64,000 nucleotides of DNA from Paenibacillus rhizovicinus (GCF_010365285.1 NZ_CP048286.1:4718501-4782500); one strand, 5' to 3'. Shown: positions 17,263 through 25,962, numbered from the stretch's first letter. Notes: generated by a model not told the origin, from the letters alone. A program made the numbers and translations.

Positions 17263-17442
17263 CGCTAATTAACGGCCACTGTGTAGCGGACGCTATCCCG
17301 AAGTAATGGACGGCACGCAACACCTTAAATTCCTCCAATTCCGCAGCGGCTGCCGAAGGGGCATGACATGACATCCGCGGTCATGCCCTTTTACTATCGG
17401 CCGCGGAACGAGGCAACAAATACGGTTAAGGAAGGGCTAACG

Positions 17443-18333
17443 ATGTATTCCTCCCTATACAAGAAGCAGAAGACGGTCATTCTGTTTGCGTTTCTCCTGC
17501 TCCCAGTCACCCTGCTGATACTCTTCTCCTTGTATCCCGGCGCCAACCTGCTTTACCTGAGCTTGACTTCCTGGGACGGCTACAGCTCGGACAAAGGCTG
17601 GGTCGGGTTCGATAATTACCGCGAGATTTTTCATAATAGCGAGATTTTCAGCGTATTCGGGCACAACCTCTATTATTTTTTCGGCGGCATTCTGCAGAAC
17701 GTCGTCGCGCTTTACTTTGCCGTCATTCTGAGCCGGAAGCTTCGCGGACGAAATGGATTCCGCGTTCTGATCTTCCTGCCTTACATCATGAACAGCGTGG
17801 CGATCGCCTACATGTTCTCGTACGTATACGATGCGCAGCATGGTTCCTTGAACGCGCTGCTTACGAATTTGGGGCTCGGGGATCTCATTACGAGCTGGCT
17901 CGGCAATAAGCATATGGTCAACATTTCGCTCGCACTCATCTCCATGTGGAAATACCTCGGCTTCAACATGGTTATCTATATCGGGGCGCTCCAGTCGATC
18001 CCCGAAGATTTGTACGAGGCCGCGCGCATCGACGGCGCGAACGGATGGCAGTCCTTTCGCTTCATTACGTGGCCGAGCCTGCTCAAAATCATCGAGCTCA
18101 GCATGCTGCTGACCGTGACGGGCGCGCTCGAGGTGTTCGATTTGCCGTTTATCATGACCAAGGGCGGCCCGGCGGGCGCAAGCGAAACGTTCGTGACGAA
18201 GACGGTGGATACGGCGTTCCACTACAGCAATTACGGCTTGGCTTCGGCCATGGGCGTCGTGCTGCTGGCGATCGTCATTGTCGTCATCACGGTGCAGCGC
18301 AAACTTATTTTACGGGAAGAGAAGGGGCGATAA
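17443..18333 (+). CDS. CUT1 sugar ABC transporter permease (MalF/UgpA type)
   Basis: 296 residues, six membrane helices. The EAA loop that docks the ATPase is seen as EDLYEAARIDGANGWQSFRFITWPSL (about 203-228). The start is ATG 17443 (MYSSLYKKQK) with a GGAAGGG site; an upstream ATG adds residues lacking family features. It is 4 bases from the second permease and after the binding protein. No ATPase is encoded here; a shared MsmX-like ATPase is known for such systems. Confidence 0.92.
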   Translation: MYSSLYKKQKTVILFAFLLLPVTLLILFSLYPGANLLYLSLTSWDGYSSDKGWVGFDNYREIFHNSEIFSVFGHNLYYFFGGILQNVVALYFAVILSRKLRGRNGFRVLIFLPYIMNSVAIAYMFSYVYDAQHGSLNALLTNLGLGDLITSWLGNKHMVNISLALISMWKYLGFNMVIYIGALQSIPEDLYEAARIDGANGWQSFRFITWPSLLKIIELSMLLTVTGALEVFDLPFIMTKGGPAGASETFVTKTVDTAFHYSNYGLASAMGVVLLAIVIVVITVQRKLILREEKGR

Positions 18334-18336
18334 CGC

Positions 18337-19173
18337 ATGCAGCTACTTAAACGCAAACGTCCCCTGCAGGCCGTGCATTACCTCCTTCTGTCGCTGGCCG
18401 TGTTCGCGGTGCTGTTTCCGCCGGCCGTCGTCGTGCTGAACGCGTTCAAAGGGACAGAGGAGTACAACGCTTCCGGCGTATTCGATCTGCCGAACAGCTT
18501 CTTCAATATGGACAATTTCCGAACGGTCATGCGAATCGGTCATATGGGACGCGCCTTCTACAACACGGGCATCATTCTCGTGCTTTCCCTCATCGGCAAC
18601 ATCTTGATCGGCACGACGGCTGCTTACGCGCTGGGCCGGTTCGACTTCAAGCTGAAGCGCGTCATCTTGGCCGGCTACGTGCTGGCGACGCTTATTCCTT
18701 CCGTGACGACGCAGGTCGCGACGTTCTCCATTATTAAGAACCTGGGCTTGTTCAACACGCACTTGGCGCCGGTGCTGCTCTACTTGGGCACGGACGTCGT
18801 GCAAATTTATATTTTCCTGCAGTTCATCCGCGGCATTCCGTTCGACCTGGACGAGAGCGCGATGATGGAGGGGGCCAGCCTGTTCCGGATCTTCCGGTCG
18901 GTCATCTTCCCGCTGCTCATTCCGGCGACGGCCACCGTGACGATCATCAAGACGATCTCGATCTACAACGACATGTACATTCCGTACTTGTACATGCCGG
19001 CGCAGAAGCTAGGCGTCGTCTCGACGTCGCTCATGAAATTCGCCGGGGTCAACAGCGCGCAGTGGAATTTGATCAGCGCGGCGGTCGTGATCATTCTCAT
19101 CCCGACGGTCATCATTTATTTGTTCCTGCAGCGTTATATTTTCTCGGGCATCGTGAGCGGTTCGGTCAAATAG
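18337..19173 (+). CDS. CUT1 sugar ABC transporter permease (MalG/UgpE type)
   Basis: 278 residues, six membrane helices. The N-terminal VLNAFKGTEEYNASGVFDLPNSFFNMDNF and the EAA loop IPFDLDESAMMEGASLFRIFRSVIFPLL are standard for the second permease. The C-terminal end RYIFSGIVSGSVK is the usual MalG-type tail. It forms the channel with the preceding permease. A short GC hairpin follows the stop. Confidence 0.93.
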   Translation: MQLLKRKRPLQAVHYLLLSLAVFAVLFPPAVVVLNAFKGTEEYNASGVFDLPNSFFNMDNFRTVMRIGHMGRAFYNTGIILVLSLIGNILIGTTAAYALGRFDFKLKRVILAGYVLATLIPSVTTQVATFSIIKNLGLFNTHLAPVLLYLGTDVVQIYIFLQFIRGIPFDLDESAMMEGASLFRIFRSVIFPLLIPATATVTIIKTISIYNDMYIPYLYMPAQKLGVVSTSLMKFAGVNSAQWNLISAAVVIILIPTVIIYLFLQRYIFSGIVSGSVK

Positions 19174-19194
19174 TTCGCATCTATCCTATATCTC

Positions 19195-19225
19195 CAGGCC
19201 GGTTGCCTCGCGCAGCTGGCCTTTT
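19195..19225 (+). terminator. Weak terminator after the first transporter
   Basis: AGGCCGG pairs with CTGGCCT around a 12-base loop, followed by TTTT. It also lies near the end of the convergent efflux gene. Confidence 0.45.
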
Positions 19226-19235
19226 CGCGCCTCGA

Positions 19236-20792
19236 TCACTCCGCAGCAGAGGCAGCCCCGGCAGAGGAGGAGGTTCCCGTAGTCGCAGCCCCATCCGCAA
19301 CAGGATCTTCCTCCCGTTTCTGCAGCACTTCCTTCTTCAGGAACCAGCAGGCGATGAAGGCGGCGATGACGAAGGCGAACGAGATGGTAAATATATTTTG
19401 GAACGCCTCCGAGAAAACGGTTTGCACTTTGATCAGCAGATCGTGCGGGAGTCCTTCCGGAATGCCGCCGGTCGCGATGTTCTTAGCCGTCCCGTCGGGC
19501 AGCTGATCGGCCATCTGCGACACGCCTTGATTGATGTGACGCGCCAGCAGGCTGCCGAAAATGCTCAGTCCGATCGTCGCGCCGAGGGACTGGAACAGCT
19601 GGACGGTGCCGAGCGCCGAGCCGCTGTCCGCTTTGTCGACGCTTTCCTGCACGATCAGGTTGTCGCTGCCGAACAGGACGCCGATGCCGAGTCCGAGAAT
19701 GAAGAACGTGACGACGACATAGAGGACGCTCGTAGCGACGCCGATTTGCGTCAGCAGGTAGAAGCCGACGATCGGGAGCAGGAAGCAGACGATGAACAAG
19801 TTGCGGTACGGCACCTTGGTAATCAGGAAGCCGTTCACGATGCTGGACGGAATCGCGCCGGCCATGAAAGCGAGCATCAGATAACCGGATGCCGTCGGCG
19901 TCAGTCCCATGACGTTCTGGGCGAAGAACGGGAACGTCGCGATTCCGCCCATGATGCCGAGCATCAAGATCAGAACGATAATGGAGAGGACGACGACGGA
20001 CCGATGGCGGAAGAGGCGCAGCGGAATAATGGGCTCCTTCGCTCGACTTTCGATGAAGACGAACAGACCCGTGAACAGCGTGGACAGTGCCAGCAGTCCG
20101 ATGATGCCCGGCGATGACCAAGACAAGCCTTCGTTGTCGATCAGCACCGGCGTCATCAGCAGGGAGAGCAGGGCGGCGACGAGCGTGGAAGCGCCGTGCC
20201 AGTCGATCGATTTCTTCTCGGTTCCCCGGGATTCGCGCATGCCGATACTGAGCACCGCCGCGGCCAGCAGGCCGACAGGGATGTTGATCAAGAATACCCA
20301 GTGCCAATTCACGTGACCGACCATGTATCCGCCGACAGTCGGACCGAGCAATTGGGGCAAAATCATCAGCGGACCGAACAGGCTCTGAATCTTCGCCCGC
20401 TGCTCCAGCGGATAGGTGTCGCCGATAATAACGAGCGCGAGCGGCATGAGCCCGCCGGCTCCTATACCCTGAATGCCTCGCCCGGCGAGCAGCATCGTCA
20501 TGGACCCGGCCAAGCCGCTCACGATGGAACCCGCGATGAACAACGCCATGCAGCTTAAGTACACGCGTTTGCGGCCGTACAAGTCGGCAAGCTTGCCGAG
20601 GATGGGCATGAACATCGTGGCGGCGAGCATGTAGACGCCCGCGACCCAGCCGTAGAGCGACAAGCCGTGCAGCTCGCGGATAATCGTCGGCATCGCCGTC
20701 GAGACGACCGTTTCGTCCAGTTCGGCGAAAATCAAGCCGAGCATCAGGCCCGCGAGCACGAGCCGTTTGTTGGTTTTGTTCGTTTCAACCAT
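19236..20792 (-). CDS. DHA2-family (EmrB/QacA) multidrug efflux transporter
   Basis: 518 residues with about 14 hydrophobic helices, which marks the DHA2 subgroup of MFS. The first helix has AELDETVVSTAMPTI, in line with the LDxTVVNVALP motif; GKLADLYGRKRVYL is the loop 2-3 motif A, and PLMILPQLLGPTVGGYMV is motif C of antiporters. It exports drugs or toxic compounds against protons; the substrate cannot be told. The last 30 residues are a soluble Ala/Ser-rich tail. No TetR/MarR regulator adjoins it. AGGAGAG precedes ATG 20792. Confidence 0.9.
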   Translation of the reverse strand: MVETNKTNKRLVLAGLMLGLIFAELDETVVSTAMPTIIRELHGLSLYGWVAGVYMLAATMFMPILGKLADLYGRKRVYLSCMALFIAGSIVSGLAGSMTMLLAGRGIQGIGAGGLMPLALVIIGDTYPLEQRAKIQSLFGPLMILPQLLGPTVGGYMVGHVNWHWVFLINIPVGLLAAAVLSIGMRESRGTEKKSIDWHGASTLVAALLSLLMTPVLIDNEGLSWSSPGIIGLLALSTLFTGLFVFIESRAKEPIIPLRLFRHRSVVVLSIIVLILMLGIMGGIATFPFFAQNVMGLTPTASGYLMLAFMAGAIPSSIVNGFLITKVPYRNLFIVCFLLPIVGFYLLTQIGVATSVLYVVVTFFILGLGIGVLFGSDNLIVQESVDKADSGSALGTVQLFQSLGATIGLSIFGSLLARHINQGVSQMADQLPDGTAKNIATGGIPEGLPHDLLIKVQTVFSEAFQNIFTISFAFVIAAFIACWFLKKEVLQKREEDPVADGAATTGTSSSAGAASAAE

Positions 20793-20927
20793 TGGATATC
20801 TCTCCTGTCTTCACTAGCTGACCTGATTATAGGTTATAAAGCGAAGCAGGGAATCAATCGCGGGACCGATGCGGGCGACGTCCATTGGACCGAGAGAGGC
20901 AGCCCATGAACGCAGGCGCCATACTCG

Positions 20928-20974
20928 CAAAAACACGAAAGGCCCCGAAGCTTCGTTTCCGAAGCCGCGAGGCC
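20928..20974 (-). terminator. Terminator after the carbamoyltransferase gene
   Basis: A GC-rich stem around GGCCtCGcgGCTTCG / CGAAGCttCGgGGCC (20941-20974) is followed on the minus strand by TTTCGTGTTTTT. Confidence 0.7.
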
Positions 20975-20994
20975 GTCCTCTCTATAACCGATCA

Positions 20995-21909
20995 TCAACT
21001 CTCCATCAAATGCAGCAGCAGCGCCTTTTGCGCGTGCATCCGGTTCTCCGCCTGCTGATAGATGACCGAGCTGGCGGATTCGATCAGTTCCTCTTCGATT
21101 TCGAAGCCGGGGTGAATCGGCATGTCATGCATGATATACGGCGTGCTGCCGTTCAGCGCCTTGCGGTTCAGCTGATAAGGGAGCATCGTTTGCATGCGGA
21201 AATCTTTGACCGCCTCATAGTCCGCGCTGTGGTAATGCTCCATGTCGATCCACGTGTCCGTGTAGACGTAATCGGATTGGGCAGCCGCATCCGTTAACGA
21301 GTTCATTCGCGTCACGAGGCCGCTGCCGATGGCTTGGTCCATCAGCTCCCCGTCCCACGAGGCTTCGTTGACGATGGGGGTGACAAGCAGCAAACGGATC
21401 CCGAGCATCGCGCAGCCGGCAATCAAGGAATTGGCGACATTGTTGAGGATGCCGACATAGGTGACCGTAATGCCTTCAAAGGTTCCGGACACCTCGTAGA
21501 TCGTCATCAGATCAGCCAGCGCTTGGCAAGGGTGATAACGGTCGCAGCAGCCGTTAATGACGGGTACCGTCGCATAGGCGGCCAGTTCCCGCAAGTCGGA
21601 ATGCTTCTTTAAACGAGCCACGATGAAATCGCAATTGCGCGACGCGTAGCGGGCTTCGTACCGGATGGGAGAGATGCTGAAGTTGCTGGCGTTCCAGTCC
21701 ATCGGTACGGCGTAACCGCCCATTTGGTTGATACCGGATTGGAAGGACAGGTTTGTCCGGGTCGACGTTTTCTGAAAAAGCATCAGTGCGCCTTTACGGT
21801 CGCAGGCGGTTGCGTATCGTTCAGGCTGCCGCTTAATGGCGATGCCGTTCTGGATGATTGTCATCAATTCGTTCCGGTCCAGATCTTGCAGGGAAAGAAA
21901 ATGTTTCAA
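20995..21909 (-). CDS. Ornithine-carbamoyltransferase-like enzyme with altered substrate motifs
   Basis: 304 residues, the usual length for transcarbamylases. The carbamoyl-phosphate site is intact: KTSTRT at 47-52 and HPCQALADLMTI at 126-137. The amino-acid side differs: the ornithine-binding D-x-W-[ST]-S-M-G is DTWIDME, and the loop HCLP reads HDMP (MHDMPIHPGFEI), so the Cys that contacts ornithine is Asp. The enzyme probably carbamoylates an amine other than free ornithine, or a modified ornithine. The start is TTG 21909 after GAGGTG. ARG-type boxes upstream support arginine control. No other arg gene is nearby. Confidence 0.82.
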   Translation of the reverse strand: MKHFLSLQDLDRNELMTIIQNGIAIKRQPERYATACDRKGALMLFQKTSTRTNLSFQSGINQMGGYAVPMDWNASNFSISPIRYEARYASRNCDFIVARLKKHSDLRELAAYATVPVINGCCDRYHPCQALADLMTIYEVSGTFEGITVTYVGILNNVANSLIAGCAMLGIRLLLVTPIVNEASWDGELMDQAIGSGLVTRMNSLTDAAAQSDYVYTDTWIDMEHYHSADYEAVKDFRMQTMLPYQLNRKALNGSTPYIMHDMPIHPGFEIEEELIESASSVIYQQAENRMHAQKALLLHLMES

Positions 21910-21929
21910 CGTTGGACACCTCGCATGTG

Positions 21930-22006
21930 TGAATAATTATTCAATATAAAAGTATTTATATTCACTATAATGAGTGTTTATGCAGAAGTCAATTTATAAA
22001 TATTCA
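21930..22006 (-). promoter_or_regulatory. ARG-box cluster (probable AhrC/ArgR operators)
   Basis: A perfect palindrome TGAATAATTATTCA at 21930-21943 is followed by AGTATTTATATTCA at 21951-21964 and TTATAAATATTCA at 21994-22006, all close to the TGAATAAAAATTCA ARG-box pattern. A TGCATGAAAATGCA inverted repeat sits at 22014-22027. Two boxes overlap or directly follow the promoter, as expected for repression by arginine-bound AhrC. Confidence 0.75.
21964..21992 (-). promoter_or_regulatory. Sigma-A promoter of the carbamoyltransferase gene
   Basis: On the minus strand, TTGACT (21992-21987) and TATAGT (21969-21964) with 17-base spacing, embedded in the ARG-box cluster. Confidence 0.75.
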
Positions 22007-22109
22007 GTTTATTTGCATGAAAATGCATTCGCCGCTAAAGGGGGTTCGCAGGGGTGTTACCAATCATAAAAAGCGGAAGAAAAGCTGACGCAAATGATTA
22101 AATTTTTAA

Positions 22110-22139
22110 TTGACAATGAGAATCATTATCGATTAATAT
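22110..22139 (+). promoter_or_regulatory. Promoter of the heme-uptake operon
   Basis: TTGACA at 22110-22115 and TAATAT at 22134-22139 with 18-base spacing. The first Fur box covers the -35 and spacer. Confidence 0.65.
22112..22130 (+). promoter_or_regulatory. Fur box 1
   Basis: GACAATGAGAATCATTATC agrees with the 19-bp Fur consensus GATAATGATAATCATTATC at 17 positions and overlaps the promoter. Confidence 0.88.
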
Positions 22140-22154
22140 CTACTTGTACTAATT

Positions 22155-22173
22155 GATATTGATTCTCATTATC
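22155..22173 (+). promoter_or_regulatory. Fur box 2
   Basis: GATATTGATTCTCATTATC agrees with the Fur consensus at 16 of 19 positions and lies between the promoter and the start codon. Confidence 0.82.
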
Positions 22174-22192
22174 GATCAGGGGGGCTGATTTT

Positions 22193-23461
22193 GTGTTTTT
22201 GAAAGTATTATCTCGTGGTGTGTTGGCGGCAGCCGTGCTGCTAACGCCGGTAACAAGTTTGAGCAATACGGCAAGCGCTGCAAGCACGGCAATTAAGGTT
22301 ACGCTGGACGGGAAGTCCGTTTCTCTGGATTCCGCTCCGAAGATCGTTAACGGCCGTACGCTGGTTCCTTACAGCGGCATCGTAAGCGCGCTTGGTGGCA
22401 AGGCGACTTGGGACGCGAAGAACAAAACCGTATCCGCGGTTCAAGGCGATGTCTCCGTCAAATTGACGGTCGGTTCCCGCACGGCTTACATAAACGGCGC
22501 CGCGCAAACGCTCGAAGCAGCTCCGTCCATCGTAAACGGCAAGACGTTCGTGCCGCTGCGACTCGTTTCCGAAGCTTTCGGCAAATGGGTTTCCTACAGC
22601 AAGAGCGCGGCTGCCGTCGCGATCAGCAGCACGCTGACCGTAAACACGAGCACGGGCCCGTTCACGCTCAAGAAGAAGCCGAAACGCATCGTTACGCTTT
22701 CCTCTTCCGATACGGAAATCATCTATGCGCTCGGAAGCACGGTTGTCGGCCGCTCGACTGCGCTCGGCGCGGTATCCCCTGCGGCTGCGGCATCCGCTCC
22801 CGAAGTCGGAAGCACGCACGGCATCGAATTCGAGAAATTGGCTTCGGTGAAGCCGGATCTCGTCATTGCCAGCCCGGCGCTCCAATCCAGCAAGGCGACG
22901 ATTGAGAAGCTGGGCGCTCAAGTGATGTTCAACTCGCATAACACGTTTACGGAAATTCAAGCTTCCGTCCGTCTGTACGGCAAAGTACTGGGCCAAGAGG
23001 CGAAAGCGGAACAGTTGATCAAGAAAATGAATGCCGATGTCTCCTCGCTCAAGAAACCGAGCACGGCACCGAAGACGCTGATCGTATACGGCGCTCCAGG
23101 CAGCTTCGTCGTAGCGCTGCCGACGAGCTACCCGGGCAACTTCTTGGAGCTTGCCGGAGGCAAGAACGTCGCGTCCAACTTCAAAGCAATGGATTCGATG
23201 CCGCAGTACGCGGATCTCAGCTTGGAGCGGATCATCGCGGCTAATCCGGATCTGATCCTGTTCATTACCCACGGCGATGCAGCTGAAGTCAAAGCAAGCT
23301 TCAAGAAGCAATTCGAGACGAATCCGGCTTGGAAGAGCTTGTCGGCCGTGAAGAACGACCGTTTCGAAGTACTGCCATCCGACTTGTTCGCGGCAAACCC
23401 GGGGCTGCGCGCACCGCAAGCGATTCAAGCGATCAACAAATTGCTGCTGCAGGTGAAGTAA
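22193..23461 (+). CDS. Heme/iron-complex binding protein with N-terminal copper-amine-oxidase-like stalk domain
   Basis: 422 residues starting at GTG 22193 after a G-rich site. A signal peptide ends near ASA-A at residue 30. There is no Cys, so it is not a lipoprotein. Residues about 33-155 form a copper-amine-oxidase N-terminal-like stalk with two repeats (SVSLDSAPKIVNGRTLVPYSGIVSALGGKATWD and QTLEAAPSIVNGKTFVPLRLVSEAFG). Residues about 160-422 are a BtuF/FepB-type binding domain (RIVTLSSSDTEIIYALGSTVVGRS, KPDLVIASPALQ). The stalk may hold the protein in the cell wall. Two Fur boxes and the IsdG gene point to heme as ligand. Confidence 0.88.
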   Translation: MFLKVLSRGVLAAAVLLTPVTSLSNTASAASTAIKVTLDGKSVSLDSAPKIVNGRTLVPYSGIVSALGGKATWDAKNKTVSAVQGDVSVKLTVGSRTAYINGAAQTLEAAPSIVNGKTFVPLRLVSEAFGKWVSYSKSAAAVAISSTLTVNTSTGPFTLKKKPKRIVTLSSSDTEIIYALGSTVVGRSTALGAVSPAAAASAPEVGSTHGIEFEKLASVKPDLVIASPALQSSKATIEKLGAQVMFNSHNTFTEIQASVRLYGKVLGQEAKAEQLIKKMNADVSSLKKPSTAPKTLIVYGAPGSFVVALPTSYPGNFLELAGGKNVASNFKAMDSMPQYADLSLERIIAANPDLILFITHGDAAEVKASFKKQFETNPAWKSLSAVKNDRFEVLPSDLFAANPGLRAPQAIQAINKLLLQVK

Positions 23462-23465
23462 TCCG

Positions 23466-24497
23466 ATGTCTACTCTTGTATCCGGCAGAGAGCGCGCGCA
23501 TAAAGCCGCGCTCTCTCGCAATGCCCGCGGAAGCGCAGTGCTGATCATCAGCTTGGTTCTGCTGCTCGCTGCCGCGCTTGCGGGCCTGATGTCCGGCGCC
23601 ATCTCGATTCCGGCTCGCGACGTGTGGACGTCGCTCTTTCATTCTTCCGATTCGGAAGCGAGGCAAATCGTATGGAATTTGCGGCTTCCCCGCGTCCTGA
23701 CAGGCATGCTGGCAGGCATTTGCCTGGCAGTTTCGGGCGCGTTCCTGCAAGGCGTATTCCGTAATCCGCTTGCTGATCCCGGCATTATCGGGGTATCGTC
23801 CGGCGGCGGTCTAGCGGCGGTCGCGATTATGATCTTGTTTCCGGAGAAAATCGCTTATCTGCCGATCTCCGCGTTTCTCGGCGCTTTGGCTGCTGCCGCA
23901 GTCGTCTACGCCTTGGCGTGGAAAGGCGGCGCTTCGCCTTTGCGGCTCATCTTGGCAGGCGTTGCCGTCAACTCGCTGCTCGGCGCGGCGATGACGGCCT
24001 TGATGATTCTGAACAGCGAGAAAGTGCAGTCCGTCCTCCCCTGGATGTCGGGAAGCCTGAACGGCCGAAGCTGGCCGCATTTCGATACGCTGCTTCCTTA
24101 CACGATTGCTGGTTTGATCGCTTCCGTCTTCCTGATCAAAACAGCCAACCTGCTCGTTCTGGGCGACGATGCCGCCAAGCTGCTCGGCAGCCGCGTCGAA
24201 ATCGGCAGGCTGCTTATTATCCTGCTCTCCACGTTTCTTGCGGGCGCCGCGATCAGCATCGTCGGCATGGTGGGCTTCGTCGGCTTGGTCGTGCCGCATA
24301 TCGTGCGCTTGCTCGTCGGCAACGACTATCGGATTTTCCTGCCGATCTCCGCGATCGGAGGCGGGGCGCTGATTATTGCGGCGGACACGGCTGCCCGCAG
24401 CTGGTTTGACCCGATCGAGTTTCCCGTCGGCATTCTGCTCGCGCTGCTCGGAGCGCCGTTCTTTCTCTATCTGCTGCGAAGGGGGATTAAACGATGA
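23466..24497 (+). CDS. FecCD/BtuC-type heme or siderophore ABC permease
   Basis: 343 residues with about ten hydrophobic helices. RLPRVLTGMLAGICLAVSGAFLQGVFRNPLADPGIIGVSSGGGL is the signature N-terminal block of the FecCD family, and GMVGFVGLVVPHIVRLLVGNDYRIFLP is the conserved C-terminal ATPase-contact region. It forms the homodimeric channel of the uptake system. It lies 4 bases after the binding-protein gene and overlaps the ATPase gene by 4 bases. Confidence 0.94.
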   Translation: MSTLVSGRERAHKAALSRNARGSAVLIISLVLLLAAALAGLMSGAISIPARDVWTSLFHSSDSEARQIVWNLRLPRVLTGMLAGICLAVSGAFLQGVFRNPLADPGIIGVSSGGGLAAVAIMILFPEKIAYLPISAFLGALAAAAVVYALAWKGGASPLRLILAGVAVNSLLGAAMTALMILNSEKVQSVLPWMSGSLNGRSWPHFDTLLPYTIAGLIASVFLIKTANLLVLGDDAAKLLGSRVEIGRLLIILLSTFLAGAAISIVGMVGFVGLVVPHIVRLLVGNDYRIFLPISAIGGGALIIAADTAARSWFDPIEFPVGILLALLGAPFFLYLLRRGIKR

Positions 24498-25327
24498 CGA
24501 AGACGACGACGCAAGCGCTGAGTGCAGCCGATCTCAAGTACGGGTACGGACGCGAAGCAGCGATCGTTAACGGCTTTGATCTAAGTGCGGCGCCCGGCGA
24601 ATGGCTGGGCATCGTCGGTCCCAATGGTTCGGGCAAGTCTACCGTGCTGTGCATGCTGGCCAGGCTCGTTTCGCCGCAAGGCGGATCGGTTACGATGGAC
24701 GGCAAGGATATGGCGAGCATGGACACGAAGTCGATCGCCCGGCATATGACGATGCTGACGCAAACGCAGGAGCAGGTACAGGACATCACGGTACGCGAAC
24801 TCGTGCGCAGAGGACGCAATCCGCATCTGAAATGGTACGAGGAATGCAGGGGCAAGCACGAAGATGTCGTCGACTGGGCGCTGAAAGTGACGAGCATGCA
24901 GGATCTTCAGCATCGGCCGCTGCAGGAGCTTTCGGGCGGGGAGCGGCAGCGGGCGTGGCTTGCGATGTGCATGGCGCAGACGCCTAAGCTGCTGCTTCTC
25001 GACGAACCGACGACGTATCTCGATATCGCGCATCAGCTGGAATTAATGGAGCTGATCCGGCAATTGAACCGCGAGCAGGGCATTACCGTGATCATGGTGC
25101 TGCACGACTTGAATCAAGCGGCCCGTTACTGCGATCGCATCGTGGCGATGAAGCAGGGCGAGATCGTGCGGGAAGGCACGCCGGGCGACGTGTTCCGCGT
25201 GGAGTTCTTCCGCGAGGTATTTGGCATTGAAGCGAAATTGTATTACGATGACGGCGTACCTGTTTATTTGCCGTGCGGCATTGCAAAGTCAGAGCCTGAG
25301 GGCATGAACGCATACGTTACGGCATAA
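24494..25327 (+). CDS. Heme/iron ABC transporter ATP-binding protein (FepC/HmuV type)
   Basis: 277 residues. Walker A GPNGSGKST is at about 42-50, the Q-loop near TQTQEQVQD, the ABC signature LSGGERQRAWLAM, Walker B LLLLDEPTTYLD and the switch His in MVLHDLNQAARYCDRI. This pattern fits the iron-siderophore/heme/B12 group. It powers the FecCD permease from the cytoplasmic side. It overlaps the permease by 4 bases. Confidence 0.95.
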   Translation: MTKTTTQALSAADLKYGYGREAAIVNGFDLSAAPGEWLGIVGPNGSGKSTVLCMLARLVSPQGGSVTMDGKDMASMDTKSIARHMTMLTQTQEQVQDITVRELVRRGRNPHLKWYEECRGKHEDVVDWALKVTSMQDLQHRPLQELSGGERQRAWLAMCMAQTPKLLLLDEPTTYLDIAHQLELMELIRQLNREQGITVIMVLHDLNQAARYCDRIVAMKQGEIVREGTPGDVFRVEFFREVFGIEAKLYYDDGVPVYLPCGIAKSEPEGMNAYVTA

Positions 25328-25356
25328 TCGAAACATAACGAGGAGGCATTCGACCG

Positions 25357-25767
25357 ATGATTATTGTGGAAAACCGATTCGAAATCAGAGCGGGCGCGGC
25401 GGACGCCATCTTGGAACGGTTCCGTTCGCCTAAGAGCGTTCATACCTTCCCGGGTTTCGTGCGCATGGACGTCCTGCATGCCGTCTTGTCCGACGAGACG
25501 GAAGAGGTGCGGGTATGCACGGCTTGGGAGAGCGAGGCGGCTTTCGAAGCTTGGACGAATAGCGACTCGTTCCGTCATGCGCATGGCCGGCGTGCCGAGA
25601 CTGCGGGAGCCGAACGTGCGGAAGCTCCGGCCGCTGCTGCTCACGGGAGCGGTCATGGAAGCCATGGAAGCACAGCAACCGGCGCCCCGGCAAGCAGTCC
25701 GATCATTAGCAGCAAAGTAACGAGATACAACGTCGTCGTGACGCATTTGCCCGCTGAGGCGGAATAA
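25357..25767 (+). CDS. isdG: IsdG-family heme-degrading monooxygenase with His-rich insert
   Basis: 136 residues; canonical IsdG/IsdI are about 107. MIIVENRFEIRAGAADAILERF aligns with the IsdG start, and the catalytic triad is visible as N6, W66 (FEAWTNSD) and H76 (FRHAH). The C-terminal beta strand SSPIISSKVTRYNVVV also matches IsdG. Between H76 and that strand lies a roughly 30-residue Ala/Gly/His segment (about 79-110) that shorter relatives lack. The enzyme opens heme to release iron in the cytoplasm. It closes the Fur-controlled operon, 29 bases after the ATPase. Confidence 0.9.
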   Translation: MIIVENRFEIRAGAADAILERFRSPKSVHTFPGFVRMDVLHAVLSDETEEVRVCTAWESEAAFEAWTNSDSFRHAHGRRAETAGAERAEAPAAAAHGSGHGSHGSTATGAPASSPIISSKVTRYNVVVTHLPAEAE

Positions 25768-25893
25768 AGCCGGAGCCGGCACCCGAGAGGGGCTGGACTT
25801 CAGGCGCAAGGCGGAGAGCCGCCAGTCGGAGACAGCCGGCGTTCTATGCTGCTGCGTTCCGCGGCGGCTGACCGTCTCGTTCAGGCGAACAAG

Positions 25894-25939
25894 AAACCTC
25901 CGAAATCGTGCGTGAATCGCACGGTTCCGGAGGTTTTTT
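25894..25939. terminator. Bidirectional terminator between isdG and the DinB gene
   Basis: AAACCTCCG pairs with CGGAGGTTT, with an inner CGTGCG/CGCACG stem and T runs on both sides, between convergent genes. Confidence 0.85.
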
Positions 25940-25962
25940 GTTTCTATTATTGAGATCGTCAC

